A DNA stretch of 64,000 nucleotides from Desulfocicer sp963675955 (GTDB taxonomy: Bacteria; Desulfobacterota; Desulfobacteria; Desulfobacterales; Desulfobacteraceae), in contig CAXXVR010000009.1 of assembly GCA_963675955.2 (NCBI GenBank), forward strand, positions 310,001-374,000, in the 5' to 3' direction. Shown in pieces: positions 44,863-53,725 of this stretch (its first letter is position 1; every line of letters starts with the position of its first letter). Both the position numbers and the translations under genes were made by a program. The notes beneath the pieces were generated by a model, which made no database searches, had not been told where the DNA came from, and worked only from the letters and a program-made list of their open reading frames with translations.

Positions 44863-45200
44863 GTGCTTATCCTTTATTGTTAAGTGTTTTGAGTCTGGAA
44901 AAAAGGGGGATGGGTTTAAAAAGCAGGATGCATCGGTGCGCTGGGTCCGTAAATATATAGACGGACGCTTTGGCATGGATCCTGATTGTGTGCAGGATTT
45001 ACCAAAACTTGTGGGCTAAGTCAATACCTGCTTCCCTGGCCATGGGCATGACCCCTCTGCAAAATGGCCCATGTTGTGATCATGGCCTGCAATTAGAATT
45101 GCGCGTACTTCTTGACAATTCTTTTCCCTGTGGTTAAGTTACTTGCAACTCGGCGAATAGGGCGCTGGGCTAAAACCCAAAAAAACAAGGAGCTTTTATA
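44863..45200. other. divergent intergenic region between ndk and the HesB-like selenoprotein
   Basis: 338 bases without a gene. Holds a relic of the A-type repeat flank (TGACCCCTCTGCAAAATGGC, around 45049-45068), a perfect palindrome GCAATTAGAATTGC at 45089-45102, and a good sigma-70-type promoter for the selenoprotein gene at 45112-45140. Confidence 0.55.
45089..45140 (+). promoter_or_regulatory. promoter with upstream palindrome for the HesB-like selenoprotein
   Basis: TTGACA (45112-45117), 17 bases, then TAAGTT (45135-45140). The palindrome GCAATT-AG-AATTGC (45089-45102) ends ten bases before the -35 box, a place where an activator could bind. Leader about 50-55 bases. Confidence 0.6.
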
Positions 45201-45521
45201 ATGATTGACATGACTGACGCTGCAAAAACGCAGTTAGAAGAATATTTCAGTGGCAGGGAGCCTTCTCCCATCAGGATCTTTCTTAATTCCGGTGGCTGAG
45301 GGGGTCCTTCCCTTGCAATGGCTCTGGATGAGCCAAAAGACAGCGATGATGTGTTTGAGGTGAAGGGTTACAAGCTGGTTGTGGACAAAACCTTCATGCA
45401 GCAGGCCAAAATGATCAAGATTGATTTCACGGGTATGGGTTTCAGCCTGGATTCCAAACTTGACCTTGGTGGGTCAGATTGCGGCAGCTGCGGTACCGCC
45501 GGTTCCTGCTGTTCATCATAG
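45201..45521 (+). CDS. HesB/IscA-like selenoprotein
   Basis: 106 residues if the TGA at 45297-45299 is read as selenocysteine (residue 33, in NSGGUGGPS). The family resembles A-type Fe-S scaffold proteins, and Sec33 takes the place of their first conserved cysteine. The C-terminus is cysteine-rich (C94, C97, C103, C104) rather than the usual CGCG. HesB-like selenoproteins are known from deltaproteobacteria and other anaerobes; their function is unproven, possibly redox or Fe-S/selenium handling. The TGA is followed by a 5-bp hairpin 20 bases on. Start ATG 45201 with AAGGAG upstream. Own promoter and terminator, so a single-gene unit. Reading stops at TGA would leave only 45318-45521. Confidence 0.88.
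45297..45334 (+). promoter_or_regulatory. selenocysteine UGA codon and SECIS-like hairpin in the HesB-like gene
   Basis: TGA at 45297-45299. GGCTC (45320-45324), loop TGGAT and GAGCC (45330-45334) form a perfect 5-bp stem about 20 bases downstream, with GG in the loop. This fits the position rules of bacterial SECIS elements. Confidence 0.7.
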
Positions 45522-45552
45522 CAGACATCAGGCCTCGGGTCTGATACCATAT

Positions 45553-45594
45553 AAAAAAGGCGTTTCCTCCACTGTGGGGATTCGCCTTTTTTTT
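45553..45594 (+). terminator. intrinsic terminator after the HesB-like gene
   Basis: AAAAGGCG (45555-45562) pairs with CGCCTTTT (45583-45590), with TCC/GGA pairing inside the loop, and eight or more Ts at the 3' side. Confidence 0.85.
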
Positions 45595-45803
45595 ATTGAT
45601 CTTGCACGTACTGGATAAAAATGATATTCAAAAAATTTTCATGTCACATAAAATGTACATGTGATGGTTTCAGGGCCATAGGTCCATAATACATACATTG
45701 GGGTCTGAGTACAACGTCGGCCACCTGTTATAACCGCTGATCCAATGGGATCAAGGGGACGAGGGTATGATCAGGTCCGCACATCTTTTGGAAGGAAAAA
45801 TCC

Positions 45804-47102
45804 ATGGGTAAAACAATAGCTGAGAAAATTTTTGAGGGGCATCTGGTGGATAATCCCTCCGGGGATATCCAGGTGGTTCGCCTGGATGCGGTCTTTTGCC
45901 ACGAGATTACCACCCCCATTGCCATCACCGACCTCATGGCCCGGGGCAAAGACCGGGTGTTTGATGCCACAAAGATCAAGGCCGTCATTGACCATGTCAC
46001 TCCGGCCAAGGATTCCAAGACTGCCCTGCAGGGCAAAATTCTCCGGGACTGGGCCAGGCGGCATGGAATTGTCGATTTTTTTGACATCGGCCGCAACGGG
46101 GTATGCCATGCGATTTTTCCGGAAAAGGGATTTGTCCGGCCTGGATATACCATTATTATGGGAGACTCCCATACATGCACCCACGGGGCCTTCGGGGCCT
46201 TTGCCGCCGGTGTGGGCACCACCGATCTGGAGGTGGGTATCTTAAAAGGTGTGTGCGCCTTTAAAAAACCCCTTTCCATGAAGGTGAACATCACCGGGAA
46301 ACTTGCCTCCGGGGTGTTTGCCAAGGATGTAATCCTGGGCCTCATCGGTAAAATCGGCGTCAATGGTGGCACCAACCGGGTGCTGGAATTTTCCGGCAAT
46401 GTGGTGGAAGCCATGACCATGGACCAGCGCATGACCCTTTGCAACATGGCCGTGGAGGCCGGTGCCACCAGCGGTATCTGTGCTCCGGATGCCGTCACCG
46501 TGGATTATCTCTGGCCCTTTATCAAAGATGAATACGAGACAAAATCCGCTGCCCTCACCGCATTCCAGGCCTTTGCTCCGGATGCCGATGCCGTTTACAG
46601 TGAAGTCATCGATTTTTCCGTTACGGATCTTGTTCCCCAGGTGACCTTCGGATTCAAGCCCGATCAGGTGAAGCCCGTGGCGGATATGGCAGACACCCCC
46701 ATTGATCAGGTGTACATCGGCTCCTGCACCAACGGCCGGTTTGAAGATCTGGAGATTGCCGCAGGCATACTGGAAGGTAAAAAAATTCATCCCCATGTGC
46801 GGGCCATTGTCAGCCCGGCCACCCCGGATATTTACAGCCGGGCACTTGCTGCCGGACTTATTAAAACTTTCATGGATGCCGGGTTCTGCGTGACCAACCC
46901 CACATGCGGGGCATGTCTTGGCATGAGCAACGGCGTATTGGCAGAGGGTGAGACCTGTGCCTCCACCACCAATCGCAATTTTAACGGCCGCATGGGTAAA
47001 GGTGGCATGGTGCATCTGATGAGTCCCGCCACGGCTGCCGCCTCTGCAATCACTGGTACCATTTCCAATTCCCCGCTTTTTCAGCCAGAAGGAGATAAGT
47101 GA
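45804..47102 (+). CDS. leuC: 3-isopropylmalate dehydratase large subunit (LeuC/HacA family)
   Basis: 432 residues of the aconitase-like large subunit. The 4Fe-4S ligands are C308 (SCTNG), C368 and C371 (TCGACLG). With the small subunit it interconverts 2- and 3-isopropylmalate in leucine synthesis. This shorter LeuC form is shared with homoaconitase and citraconate/methylmalate hydratases, so isoleucine synthesis through citramalate is also possible. RBS GGAAGGAA lies upstream. It overlaps leuD by one base. A 6-bp inverted repeat TCACAT/ATGTGA (45642-45662) occurs about 140 bases upstream. Confidence 0.92.
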   Translation: MGKTIAEKIFEGHLVDNPSGDIQVVRLDAVFCHEITTPIAITDLMARGKDRVFDATKIKAVIDHVTPAKDSKTALQGKILRDWARRHGIVDFFDIGRNGVCHAIFPEKGFVRPGYTIIMGDSHTCTHGAFGAFAAGVGTTDLEVGILKGVCAFKKPLSMKVNITGKLASGVFAKDVILGLIGKIGVNGGTNRVLEFSGNVVEAMTMDQRMTLCNMAVEAGATSGICAPDAVTVDYLWPFIKDEYETKSAALTAFQAFAPDADAVYSEVIDFSVTDLVPQVTFGFKPDQVKPVADMADTPIDQVYIGSCTNGRFEDLEIAAGILEGKKIHPHVRAIVSPATPDIYSRALAAGLIKTFMDAGFCVTNPTCGACLGMSNGVLAEGETCASTTNRNFNGRMGKGGMVHLMSPATAAASAITGTISNSPLFQPEGDK

Positions 47103-47626
47103 TGAAAAATTTCAACGGCACCGTCCTCTTCTTGGACCGTTCGGACATCAACACCGATGAGATCATTCCGGCCAGATATCTGACGGAAAGCACTAAGATC
47201 GCTTTAAAACCCAACCTGCTGGAAGATCTGGTACTGGACGGATTTGACCCCACCCGGGACATTGAAGGGGCCTGTGTGGTCATCACCCGGGACAACTTCG
47301 GGTGCGGTTCTTCCAGAGAACATGCCCCATGGGCCTTTGAGGTCAACGGTATAAACCTTGTCATTGCATCGGGGTTTGCACGGATTTTCCGTCAGAACAT
47401 GTTCAACTGCGGCATGATGGCCATTGAGCTGGATAAAGAGGTCATTGACACCATCTTTGCAGATTTTTCCGGTAAGGAGACTGCCCTGGAAACCGACATT
47501 GACAAGGGGGTTTTTACCCTCAGTGCAGACGGTGTTTCACGCCAGATTCCCTTCACCGTCAGTGATTTTGATCTTTCCCTGGTCAAGGCCGGGGGCTGGG
47601 TGGATTTTGCGGATCAGAACTACTAA
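47102..47626 (+). CDS. leuD: 3-isopropylmalate dehydratase small subunit
   Basis: 174 residues from ATG 47102 (a GTG at 47099 is also possible). The swivelling domain pairs with LeuC: INTDEIIPARYLTE (substrate-specificity loop), DNFGCGSSREHAPWAF (substrate-binding Ser-Ser-Arg), and ASGFARIFRQN. The loop after PAR reads YLTE rather than the textbook IPMI or homoaconitase versions, so exact substrate range is open. Translationally coupled to leuC. The rest of the leucine pathway is outside the window. Confidence 0.93.
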   Translation: MKNFNGTVLFLDRSDINTDEIIPARYLTESTKIALKPNLLEDLVLDGFDPTRDIEGACVVITRDNFGCGSSREHAPWAFEVNGINLVIASGFARIFRQNMFNCGMMAIELDKEVIDTIFADFSGKETALETDIDKGVFTLSADGVSRQIPFTVSDFDLSLVKAGGWVDFADQNY

Positions 47627-47650
47627 GGACCACTGACAGGGGAAAAAATA

Positions 47651-48307
47651 ATGAAGATAATAGAACCCTATTTTGAAATACTGCACATGGCAGAGCAGGA
47701 GGAGGTGTACCGCCTTCTGGAGCTGGCGGCCCGGACCTGTTACAAGTCTGAAGACAAGATTGCCCGGGGTACAGCTCCGGACCTGCTGCGACGCCTGATG
47801 AAAACCGGCCATGAAAGTGTCATTGAGCATATTTCCATTTCCGTTCGCATTGTGTGCGACCGGGGCATCACCCATGAACTGGTGCGTCACCGTCTGTGTT
47901 CCTTCTCCCAGGAGAGCACCCGGTACGCCAATTACGGAAAGGAAAAATTCGGCAGGGAAATCACCGTGATCCGTCCCCTTTTCTGGGCGAAAGACAGCCC
48001 TGAATTTGAGGTGTGGAAACGTTCCATGGAAGCTGCGGAAGCGGCATATCTTTCACTCCTGGACATGGGTGCCCGGCCCCAGGAGGCCCGCAGTGTACTG
48101 CCCAACAGCCTTAAAACAGATATTGTCACCACGGCCAACATCAGGGAATGGCGGCACATCTTTAACCTTCGCTGCGCCAAGGCCTCCCATCCCCAGATCC
48201 GCCAGATCATGCTGCCCCTGCTTGCTGCCTTTTACCAACGTCTGCCGATTCTCTTTGAAGCCCAGTATGAGAAGTACCAGGCAGATATCCACGCTTTTGA
48301 TAAATAG
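47651..48307 (+). CDS. thyX: FAD-dependent thymidylate synthase ThyX
   Basis: 218 residues. Makes dTMP from dUMP using methylene-tetrahydrofolate and reduced FAD. The defining RHRX7S motif is R79-H80-R81...S89. MKTGHESVIEHISIS and SLKTDIVTTANIREW complete the active site. It lies 24 bases after leuD with AGGGG as RBS, probably in the same transcript. The methylene-THF it uses is the product of the glycine cleavage system encoded later in the window. Confidence 0.96.
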   Translation: MKIIEPYFEILHMAEQEEVYRLLELAARTCYKSEDKIARGTAPDLLRRLMKTGHESVIEHISISVRIVCDRGITHELVRHRLCSFSQESTRYANYGKEKFGREITVIRPLFWAKDSPEFEVWKRSMEAAEAAYLSLLDMGARPQEARSVLPNSLKTDIVTTANIREWRHIFNLRCAKASHPQIRQIMLPLLAAFYQRLPILFEAQYEKYQADIHAFDK

Positions 48308-48369
48308 CGTTCGGGGTCAGCACCAAAGCATCCACACCAGACCGTCTGGGCAGGTCTGATGTTCCTTCT

Positions 48370-49005
48370 TTAGTCTTTAGATTGGGTAACCAGAAGCAGG
48401 CCGGATTTAAGGGTGATGGTTGCCGTTGATGCGGTGAACCGGTTGCTGATACCCGTGGAATCTCCCCGGAAGAGGGTGGCATTTAAAAGGGGAAAGGCAA
48501 GGCCGGTGAGGGTGATGCCACAAACCTTCCGGGATACGGGAAGGATGGAGACAAAGGTGTCGGGTCGTCTTTCAAGGGTGATCCGGTCCTGAACCAGATG
48601 CATCTCATTGTGGTCATCCACCATGGTGCAGGTCACCCCCAGGGCGGTAATTTTTTCCATGAGAAAAATATTGGCCAGGGTGTGGTCCATGCGGGTGCCG
48701 GTGGTGCCAAGGAAGGTGATGTGGCTTGCCCCGTTGTCCACAGCCCATCTTGCGGCAAGCTCGGTGTCCGTGTAATCCTTGTCCACGGGGTGCCGGATAA
48801 ACAAAACACCGGCAGCTTCAAGAGTCCTTTGATGGGAAGGTTCAATGGAATCCAGATCCCCCATGACCACGTGGGGAACAATGCCCATGGCAGCCACATG
48901 CCTGGCCCCGCCATCGGCGCACACCACCCGGTCCGCCCGGGACACCATGGATGTAAATATGCCGGGCTCCTGCAGGGTGCCTCCTGCTGCAACAATGACT
49001 TTCAT
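48370..49005 (-). CDS. thiamine pyrophosphokinase
   Basis: 211 residues. Converts thiamine to thiamine diphosphate using ATP. Motifs VVCADGGARHVA, GDLDSIE, DKDYTDTELA and GTTGTRMDHTLANI are characteristic, and the C-terminal domain binds thiamine (FRGDSTGISNRF). AAGGATC lies just before the ATG. Convergent with thyX. Confidence 0.92.
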   Translation of the reverse strand: MKVIVAAGGTLQEPGIFTSMVSRADRVVCADGGARHVAAMGIVPHVVMGDLDSIEPSHQRTLEAAGVLFIRHPVDKDYTDTELAARWAVDNGASHITFLGTTGTRMDHTLANIFLMEKITALGVTCTMVDDHNEMHLVQDRITLERRPDTFVSILPVSRKVCGITLTGLAFPLLNATLFRGDSTGISNRFTASTATITLKSGLLLVTQSKD

Positions 49006-49524
49006 TTGCTCGATCCTTATTCTCCAGGCAACTGTTGGATTTTTGGGACATGAGTGGAAACCTTTCCGGATGCACGATGGATTAAATTCCTAAATCCACA
49101 TCATGTATAGATCCCTGATATTTGAATCGCATCAACAGAACAATAAAAACAACTTGATTACCAAGTATAACTCAATTTGTTGTAAGGAGCAAGTTGGAAC
49201 CCCTGCAGTTCCGGGCCGGGTCGGTGGTTTGTCGGGGGCGCACATTACCATTATCATTATTGGTTATTTGGGCAGCCCCACATGGTCGTTAAAGAGAATA
49301 AACTTGATTAGTTCTTGACAATTTTGTCTGGTTTGCCTTAGATTGACTGTTTACAGTTTTTATGGGCCTGTGTGATCAACATGCACCGTGTGGTGGTCAG
49401 CTTTACCGCAAATTTACCGCAAAAAAATGAGTCCCATATTTAATAAATATTCGGCTTGGTCACAACCTCGGCCATTTTTTGAAATAATACAAATATAATT
49501 GATACACCCCAGTGTGGAGGAAAG
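49006..49524. other. intergenic region upstream of ileS
   Basis: 519 bases. The distal two-thirds is AT-rich with no assigned function. It holds a 71-codon ORF (49103-49318) with an unconvincing composition. A good promoter lies at 49315-49343, leaving a 170-base leader for ileS. I looked for a T-box leader and found no specifier or GGGTGG-type antiterminator sequence. Confidence 0.5.
49315..49343 (+). promoter_or_regulatory. sigma-70-type promoter for ileS
   Basis: TTGACA (49315-49320), 17 bases, TTAGAT (49338-49343). The spacing is ideal and the site faces the ileS-lspA-lgt-holA run. Confidence 0.65.
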
Positions 49525-52344
49525 ATGGACTACAAGAAAACGTTGAACCTGCCGGTGACCAAGTTTGCCATGAAGGCAAATCTGGCCAATAAAGAACCCG
49601 GCCAGCTGAAGGAATGGGAAGAAAACGGGCTTTATCAAAAAATGCGCCAGGCGGCCAAGGGACGTCCCTCCTTTATTCTCCATGACGGCCCTCCCTATGC
49701 CAACGGCCATCTCCACATCGGCCATGCCATCAATAAAATATTAAAGGATATCATCATCCGATCCAAACAGATGGACGGATATGATGCCCCCTATGTGCCG
49801 GGCTGGGACTGCCATGGGCTGCCCATTGAGCATAATGTGGATAAAAAACTGGGCTCAAAGAAAAAGGATATGACCCCAGTTCAAGTGCGCCAGGCCTGCC
49901 GGAAGTACGCCGCAGGATTTGTGGATATCCAGCGGAACGAGTTCAAGCGTTTTGGCGTGGCCGGTGAGTGGGAAAAACCCTACCTCACCATGAACAACGC
50001 CTACGAGGCCCGCATTGCCAAAGAGTGTGGAGAGTTTGCCTTAAGCGGTGACATGTTCCTTGGTAAAAAACCCATCTACTGGTGCTGCTCCTGTGGGACG
50101 GCCCTGGCCGAGGCGGAGATTGAATACCATGACCATGGATCTCCTTCCATCTACGTGAAGTTTCCCTTAAAAGATGACATCAGCGATCTGGTTCCTGCCC
50201 TGAAGGATGAATCTGCCGAACAAACGGTTTACATGGTCATCTGGACCACCACCCCCTGGACCATCCCCGCCAACCTTGGTGTGTGTCTGCATCCGGATTT
50301 CATCTATACCGCAGTAAAGACCCAGGACCAGGGCGTGATGATCGTGGCCCGGGATCTGGTGGAAAAGGTCATGGCCGAATTTGCCATTGAAGACTACACC
50401 CTCCTGGGAGAAATCGAGGCCAAAGACCTTGAAAACAGACATTGCACCCATCCCATGTACGACAGGGATTCCCTGATTATCCTGGGAGAGCATGTCACCC
50501 TGGAGGCCGGTACCGGCTGTGTGCACACCGCCCCGGGCCATGGTGCCGATGACCATGTGGTGGGCCTCCGGTATGGCCTGGAACCCTATTCTCCGGTGAA
50601 CGACGGGGGGTGTTTCACCGATGAGGTGCCCGATTTTGAAGGTCAGTTTATTTTAAAGGCCAACCAGGGCATCATTGAAAAGCTCGATTCCCTGGGTGCA
50701 CTGGTGAAGCATTCCCCCATCACCCACTCCTATCCCCATTGCTGGCGGTGTAAAAAACCGGTGATCTTCCGGGCCACCCCCCAGTGGTTCATCTCCATGG
50801 ACAACAAGGGACTTCGCAAAAAGAGCCTGAAAGAGATCGACAATGTCAACTGGATTCCCGGCTGGGGCAAGGCCCGGATCTATTCCATGATCGAACACCG
50901 CCCGGACTGGTGTCTTTCCCGCCAGCGTTCCTGGGGCGTTCCCATCCCGGTGTTTCACTGCGAGGACTGCCGGGAGGTGTATGTGACAAGGGAATCTGTG
51001 GATAAAATCCATGCCCTGTTCCTGGAACATTCTTCAGACATCTGGTTTGAAAGAGAAGCCCGGGACCTCATGCCAGAAGGGGCCGTGTGTGCAAAATGCG
51101 GTGGTGCCAATTTTCAAAAGGACCATAATATTCTGGACGTGTGGTTTGACTCCGGTGTAAGCCATGCCGCCGTGCTGGAAGAAAGGGAAAATCTTCGACG
51201 ACCGGCCGATCTGTACCTGGAGGGCAGTGACCAGCACCGGGGATGGTTTCATTCCTCCCTTCTCACCGCCGTGGGCCGCACCGGTCATGCCCCTTATAAA
51301 TCCGTGCTCACCCATGGATTTGTGGTGGATTCCCAGGGCAAGAAAATGTCCAAATCCATTGGCAACGTGGTGGCCCCGGAAAAGATCATCAAACAGCACG
51401 GAGCCGATATCTTAAGGCTCTGGGTGGCCTCGGCGGATTACCGGGATGATGTGAGAATTTCAGATAACATTGTCCGCCAGCTGTCAGATGCCTACCGTCG
51501 CATCAGGAACACCTGCCGGTTCATGCTGGGTAACCTGTCCGATTTTAACCCGGACACCGATCTTCAGCCGGTGTCGGCCATGACGGACATGGACCGGTTC
51601 GTACTGCATCGCCTGGCCACGTTGATTGAAAAATCTTTTAATGCCTATGACAGCTACGAGTTCCACACCATCTACCACGCCATGCACAATTTTTGTGTGG
51701 TGGAGCTGTCGGCCTTCTATCTGGACATCAATAAAGATCGGCTTTACACCTCCCCACCGGCGGACACGGCAAGGCGCAATGCCCAGACGGTGATGTATTA
51801 TCTGCTGGACGGCATCATCCGGGTCATGGCCCCCATTTTGCCATTTACAGCCGAAGAGGTGTGGAGACACATGCCTGATTTTAAGGGCAAGGCCGAAAGT
51901 GTTCATCTCACCCAGCGGCCCCAGGTGGACCCTGCCTGGAAGGATGAAGCCCTGGGAGTCAGATGGCAGAAGATTCTGGATGTCCGGGCCGAGGTGACAA
52001 GGGCCCTGGAAGAGGCCAGAACCGCCAAACTCATCGGCCATCCCCTGGACGCAGCCCTTGCCATCCATGTGGCCGATCCCGATGTAAGGGAAATCCTGGC
52101 GGGATTTGGTGCTGATCTCAGAGATATTTTCATTGTCTCCCAGGCAATACTGCTGGATGCCCCGGTAAAAGATGGCTTTCACAGCAAAGAAATTGAAGGC
52201 CTGTGCGTGACGGTGGCAAAGGCAAAGGGTGACAAGTGCGAGCGCTGCTGGCGATACGATGATACCACCGGACAAAGAAAAGATCTGCCCGGTACCTGTA
52301 GTCGGTGTGCCGGTGCCCTTGACGTCATTGGTGTTGAGGCATAA
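49525..52344 (+). CDS. ileS: isoleucyl-tRNA synthetase
   Basis: 939 residues, full length, bacterial type. HIGH is residues 64-67 and KMSKS residues 607-611. The editing domain (about 190-400) includes TTPWTIPANLG and HTAPGHGADD. The C-terminal zinc site has CERCWRYDD and CSRCAG, as in E. coli IleS. GGAGG is followed by the ATG. The order ileS-lspA is widely conserved. Confidence 0.97.
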   Translation: MDYKKTLNLPVTKFAMKANLANKEPGQLKEWEENGLYQKMRQAAKGRPSFILHDGPPYANGHLHIGHAINKILKDIIIRSKQMDGYDAPYVPGWDCHGLPIEHNVDKKLGSKKKDMTPVQVRQACRKYAAGFVDIQRNEFKRFGVAGEWEKPYLTMNNAYEARIAKECGEFALSGDMFLGKKPIYWCCSCGTALAEAEIEYHDHGSPSIYVKFPLKDDISDLVPALKDESAEQTVYMVIWTTTPWTIPANLGVCLHPDFIYTAVKTQDQGVMIVARDLVEKVMAEFAIEDYTLLGEIEAKDLENRHCTHPMYDRDSLIILGEHVTLEAGTGCVHTAPGHGADDHVVGLRYGLEPYSPVNDGGCFTDEVPDFEGQFILKANQGIIEKLDSLGALVKHSPITHSYPHCWRCKKPVIFRATPQWFISMDNKGLRKKSLKEIDNVNWIPGWGKARIYSMIEHRPDWCLSRQRSWGVPIPVFHCEDCREVYVTRESVDKIHALFLEHSSDIWFEREARDLMPEGAVCAKCGGANFQKDHNILDVWFDSGVSHAAVLEERENLRRPADLYLEGSDQHRGWFHSSLLTAVGRTGHAPYKSVLTHGFVVDSQGKKMSKSIGNVVAPEKIIKQHGADILRLWVASADYRDDVRISDNIVRQLSDAYRRIRNTCRFMLGNLSDFNPDTDLQPVSAMTDMDRFVLHRLATLIEKSFNAYDSYEFHTIYHAMHNFCVVELSAFYLDINKDRLYTSPPADTARRNAQTVMYYLLDGIIRVMAPILPFTAEEVWRHMPDFKGKAESVHLTQRPQVDPAWKDEALGVRWQKILDVRAEVTRALEEARTAKLIGHPLDAALAIHVADPDVREILAGFGADLRDIFIVSQAILLDAPVKDGFHSKEIEGLCVTVAKAKGDKCERCWRYDDTTGQRKDLPGTCSRCAGALDVIGVEA

Positions 52345-52350
52345 TCACCC

Positions 52351-52845
52351 ATGGCATGGATGGAAAAAAAGTCCCTGATGCGTCTTGTTCTCATTGCAGG
52401 GGCCGTGATGGTGCTGGATCAGATCACCAAGGCTGTGATCCTGAAGCACCTGGCCCTTTATGACAGCATCCAGGTGACCTCTTTTTTTAATATCACCCAT
52501 GTGCTCAACCCCGGCGGGGCCTTTGGCATGTTTGCCCAGCAGTCCGTCGGGGTGCGTCAGTTCTTTTTTCTTTTTGTATCCTCGGTGGTGTCCGTGGGCC
52601 TTTTGTGGTTTTATCATAAGGTGTCTCGGAACTTTGTATTTTTGTCCATGGGCCTTGCCGCCATATTCGGCGGGGCCGTGGGCAACCTGATTGACCGGTT
52701 CCGGTTCGGTCAGGTGGTGGATTTTCTGGATTTTTACATCGGCAGCTACCACTGGCCAGCCTTTAATGTGGCCGACAGTGCCATCTGCATCGGCATGGGC
52801 ATTCTCTGTTACCACGTCATTCTCAACCGCATTCCTGATATATAA
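52351..52845 (+). CDS. lspA: lipoprotein signal peptidase (SPase II)
   Basis: 164 residues with four membrane helices. Removes signal peptides from lipidated prolipoproteins. The two catalytic aspartates lie in GNLIDRFRFGQVVDFLDFY (first) and FNVADSAICIG (second). LNPGGAFGMF matches the conserved N(x)GaAFG box. It starts six bases after ileS. Confidence 0.95.
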   Translation: MAWMEKKSLMRLVLIAGAVMVLDQITKAVILKHLALYDSIQVTSFFNITHVLNPGGAFGMFAQQSVGVRQFFFLFVSSVVSVGLLWFYHKVSRNFVFLSMGLAAIFGGAVGNLIDRFRFGQVVDFLDFYIGSYHWPAFNVADSAICIGMGILCYHVILNRIPDI

Positions 52846-52849
52846 GAGC

Positions 52850-52938
52850 ACCTAGAACCTAGAACTCAGAACCTAGAACCCAATACCCAGAACCCAATAC
52901 CCAACACCCAGAACCCATAAATCCAGAACCCATAAACT
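52850..52938 (-). repeat. long heptamer tract in the lspA-lgt gap (module D)
   Basis: About twelve units of CTAGAAC/CCAGAAC/CCAATAC, which is the reverse complement of the TGGGTTC/TAGGTTC/TGGGTAC tract at 60926-61050. It fills almost the whole spacer between two lipoprotein-processing genes and stops just before the lgt RBS. Heptamer register is mostly kept. Confidence 0.75.
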
Positions 52939-52951
52939 CAGGAGCCACCAA

Positions 52952-53722
52952 TTGCATCCAATTCTATTTAAAATCGGCAGCATAACCCTGTACACCTATG
53001 GACTCTTTGTAGCCCTGGGGTTCATGAGTGCCATCTGGTTTGCCTCAAGACGTGCCCGGATAAAAAAACTTGCCATAAAAAGCCAGGAGATCACCGATCT
53101 TTTTCTGGTGATTCTTGTCTCTTCCATTCTGGGTGCCCGGCTCTTTTATGTGGTTCAGAATTTCTCCCTTTTTTCAGATCATCCCCTGGACGTGTTTAAA
53201 ATATGGAATGGGGGACTGGTGTTTTACGGGGGGTTCTTGGTGGCCCTGGTGGCGACCATGGTCTATGTTAAAAAAAAGGGGTTTGATCTGTGGGCCACGG
53301 CGGATCTTTTAGCCCCGGCCATAGCGCTTGGCCATGCTGTGGGCCGGTTCGGCTGCCTTTTTGCCGGGTGCTGCTATGGTAAAGCCTGTGACCTTCCCTG
53401 GTCCATCACCTTTACCGACCCCGAATCCCTGGCTCCCCTGAACATCAGCCTGCACCCCACCCAGCTTTATGCTGTGATCTCCAACCTGGTGATATTGGCT
53501 CTGCTGCTGCTTGTGGAGCGAAAATCGATTTTTTCCGGTGGACTTTTCTGGCTCTATATTCTGCTGTATGGCATTTTTCGATCGGTTCTGGAAATTTTCC
53601 GGGGGGATGACCGGGGGGAATTCATGTTCCAGGTGATTTCACCGTCCCAGACAATCGGCATGACCATGGCCCTGGGGGCGGTGATCATGCTGGTGTGGCT
53701 GTATGGCCGGTCCAGGCGGTGA
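52952..53722 (+). CDS. lgt: prolipoprotein diacylglyceryl transferase
   Basis: 256 residues with about seven membrane helices. Attaches diacylglycerol to the lipobox cysteine, the step before LspA. The start is TTG, giving the standard MHPILFKIG, with CAGGAG as RBS. GRFGCLFAGCCYG carries the essential Arg and Gly; HPTQLYAV and the C-terminal RSVLEIFRGDDRG are typical. The Lgt-LspA pair in one operon is functionally coherent. The heptamer tract immediately upstream could affect translation. Confidence 0.95.
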   Translation: MHPILFKIGSITLYTYGLFVALGFMSAIWFASRRARIKKLAIKSQEITDLFLVILVSSILGARLFYVVQNFSLFSDHPLDVFKIWNGGLVFYGGFLVALVATMVYVKKKGFDLWATADLLAPAIALGHAVGRFGCLFAGCCYGKACDLPWSITFTDPESLAPLNISLHPTQLYAVISNLVILALLLLVERKSIFSGGLFWLYILLYGIFRSVLEIFRGDDRGEFMFQVISPSQTIGMTMALGAVIMLVWLYGRSRR

Positions 53723-53725
53723 TCC

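Noticed and set aside
48338..48358. Hairpin CAGACC/GGTCTG between thyX and the thiamine pyrophosphokinase
   Set aside because: Only 6 bp with a weak T-rich tail; could serve as a bidirectional terminator, but the evidence is too thin.
49103..49318. 71-codon ORF upstream of ileS
   Set aside because: No RBS, odd composition (runs of Ile and Asn) and no family similarity; the ileS promoter overlaps its end.
49344..49524. T-box leader for ileS
   Set aside because: The 180-base leader has no recognisable specifier loop or GGGTGGNACCGCG-like antiterminator motif.
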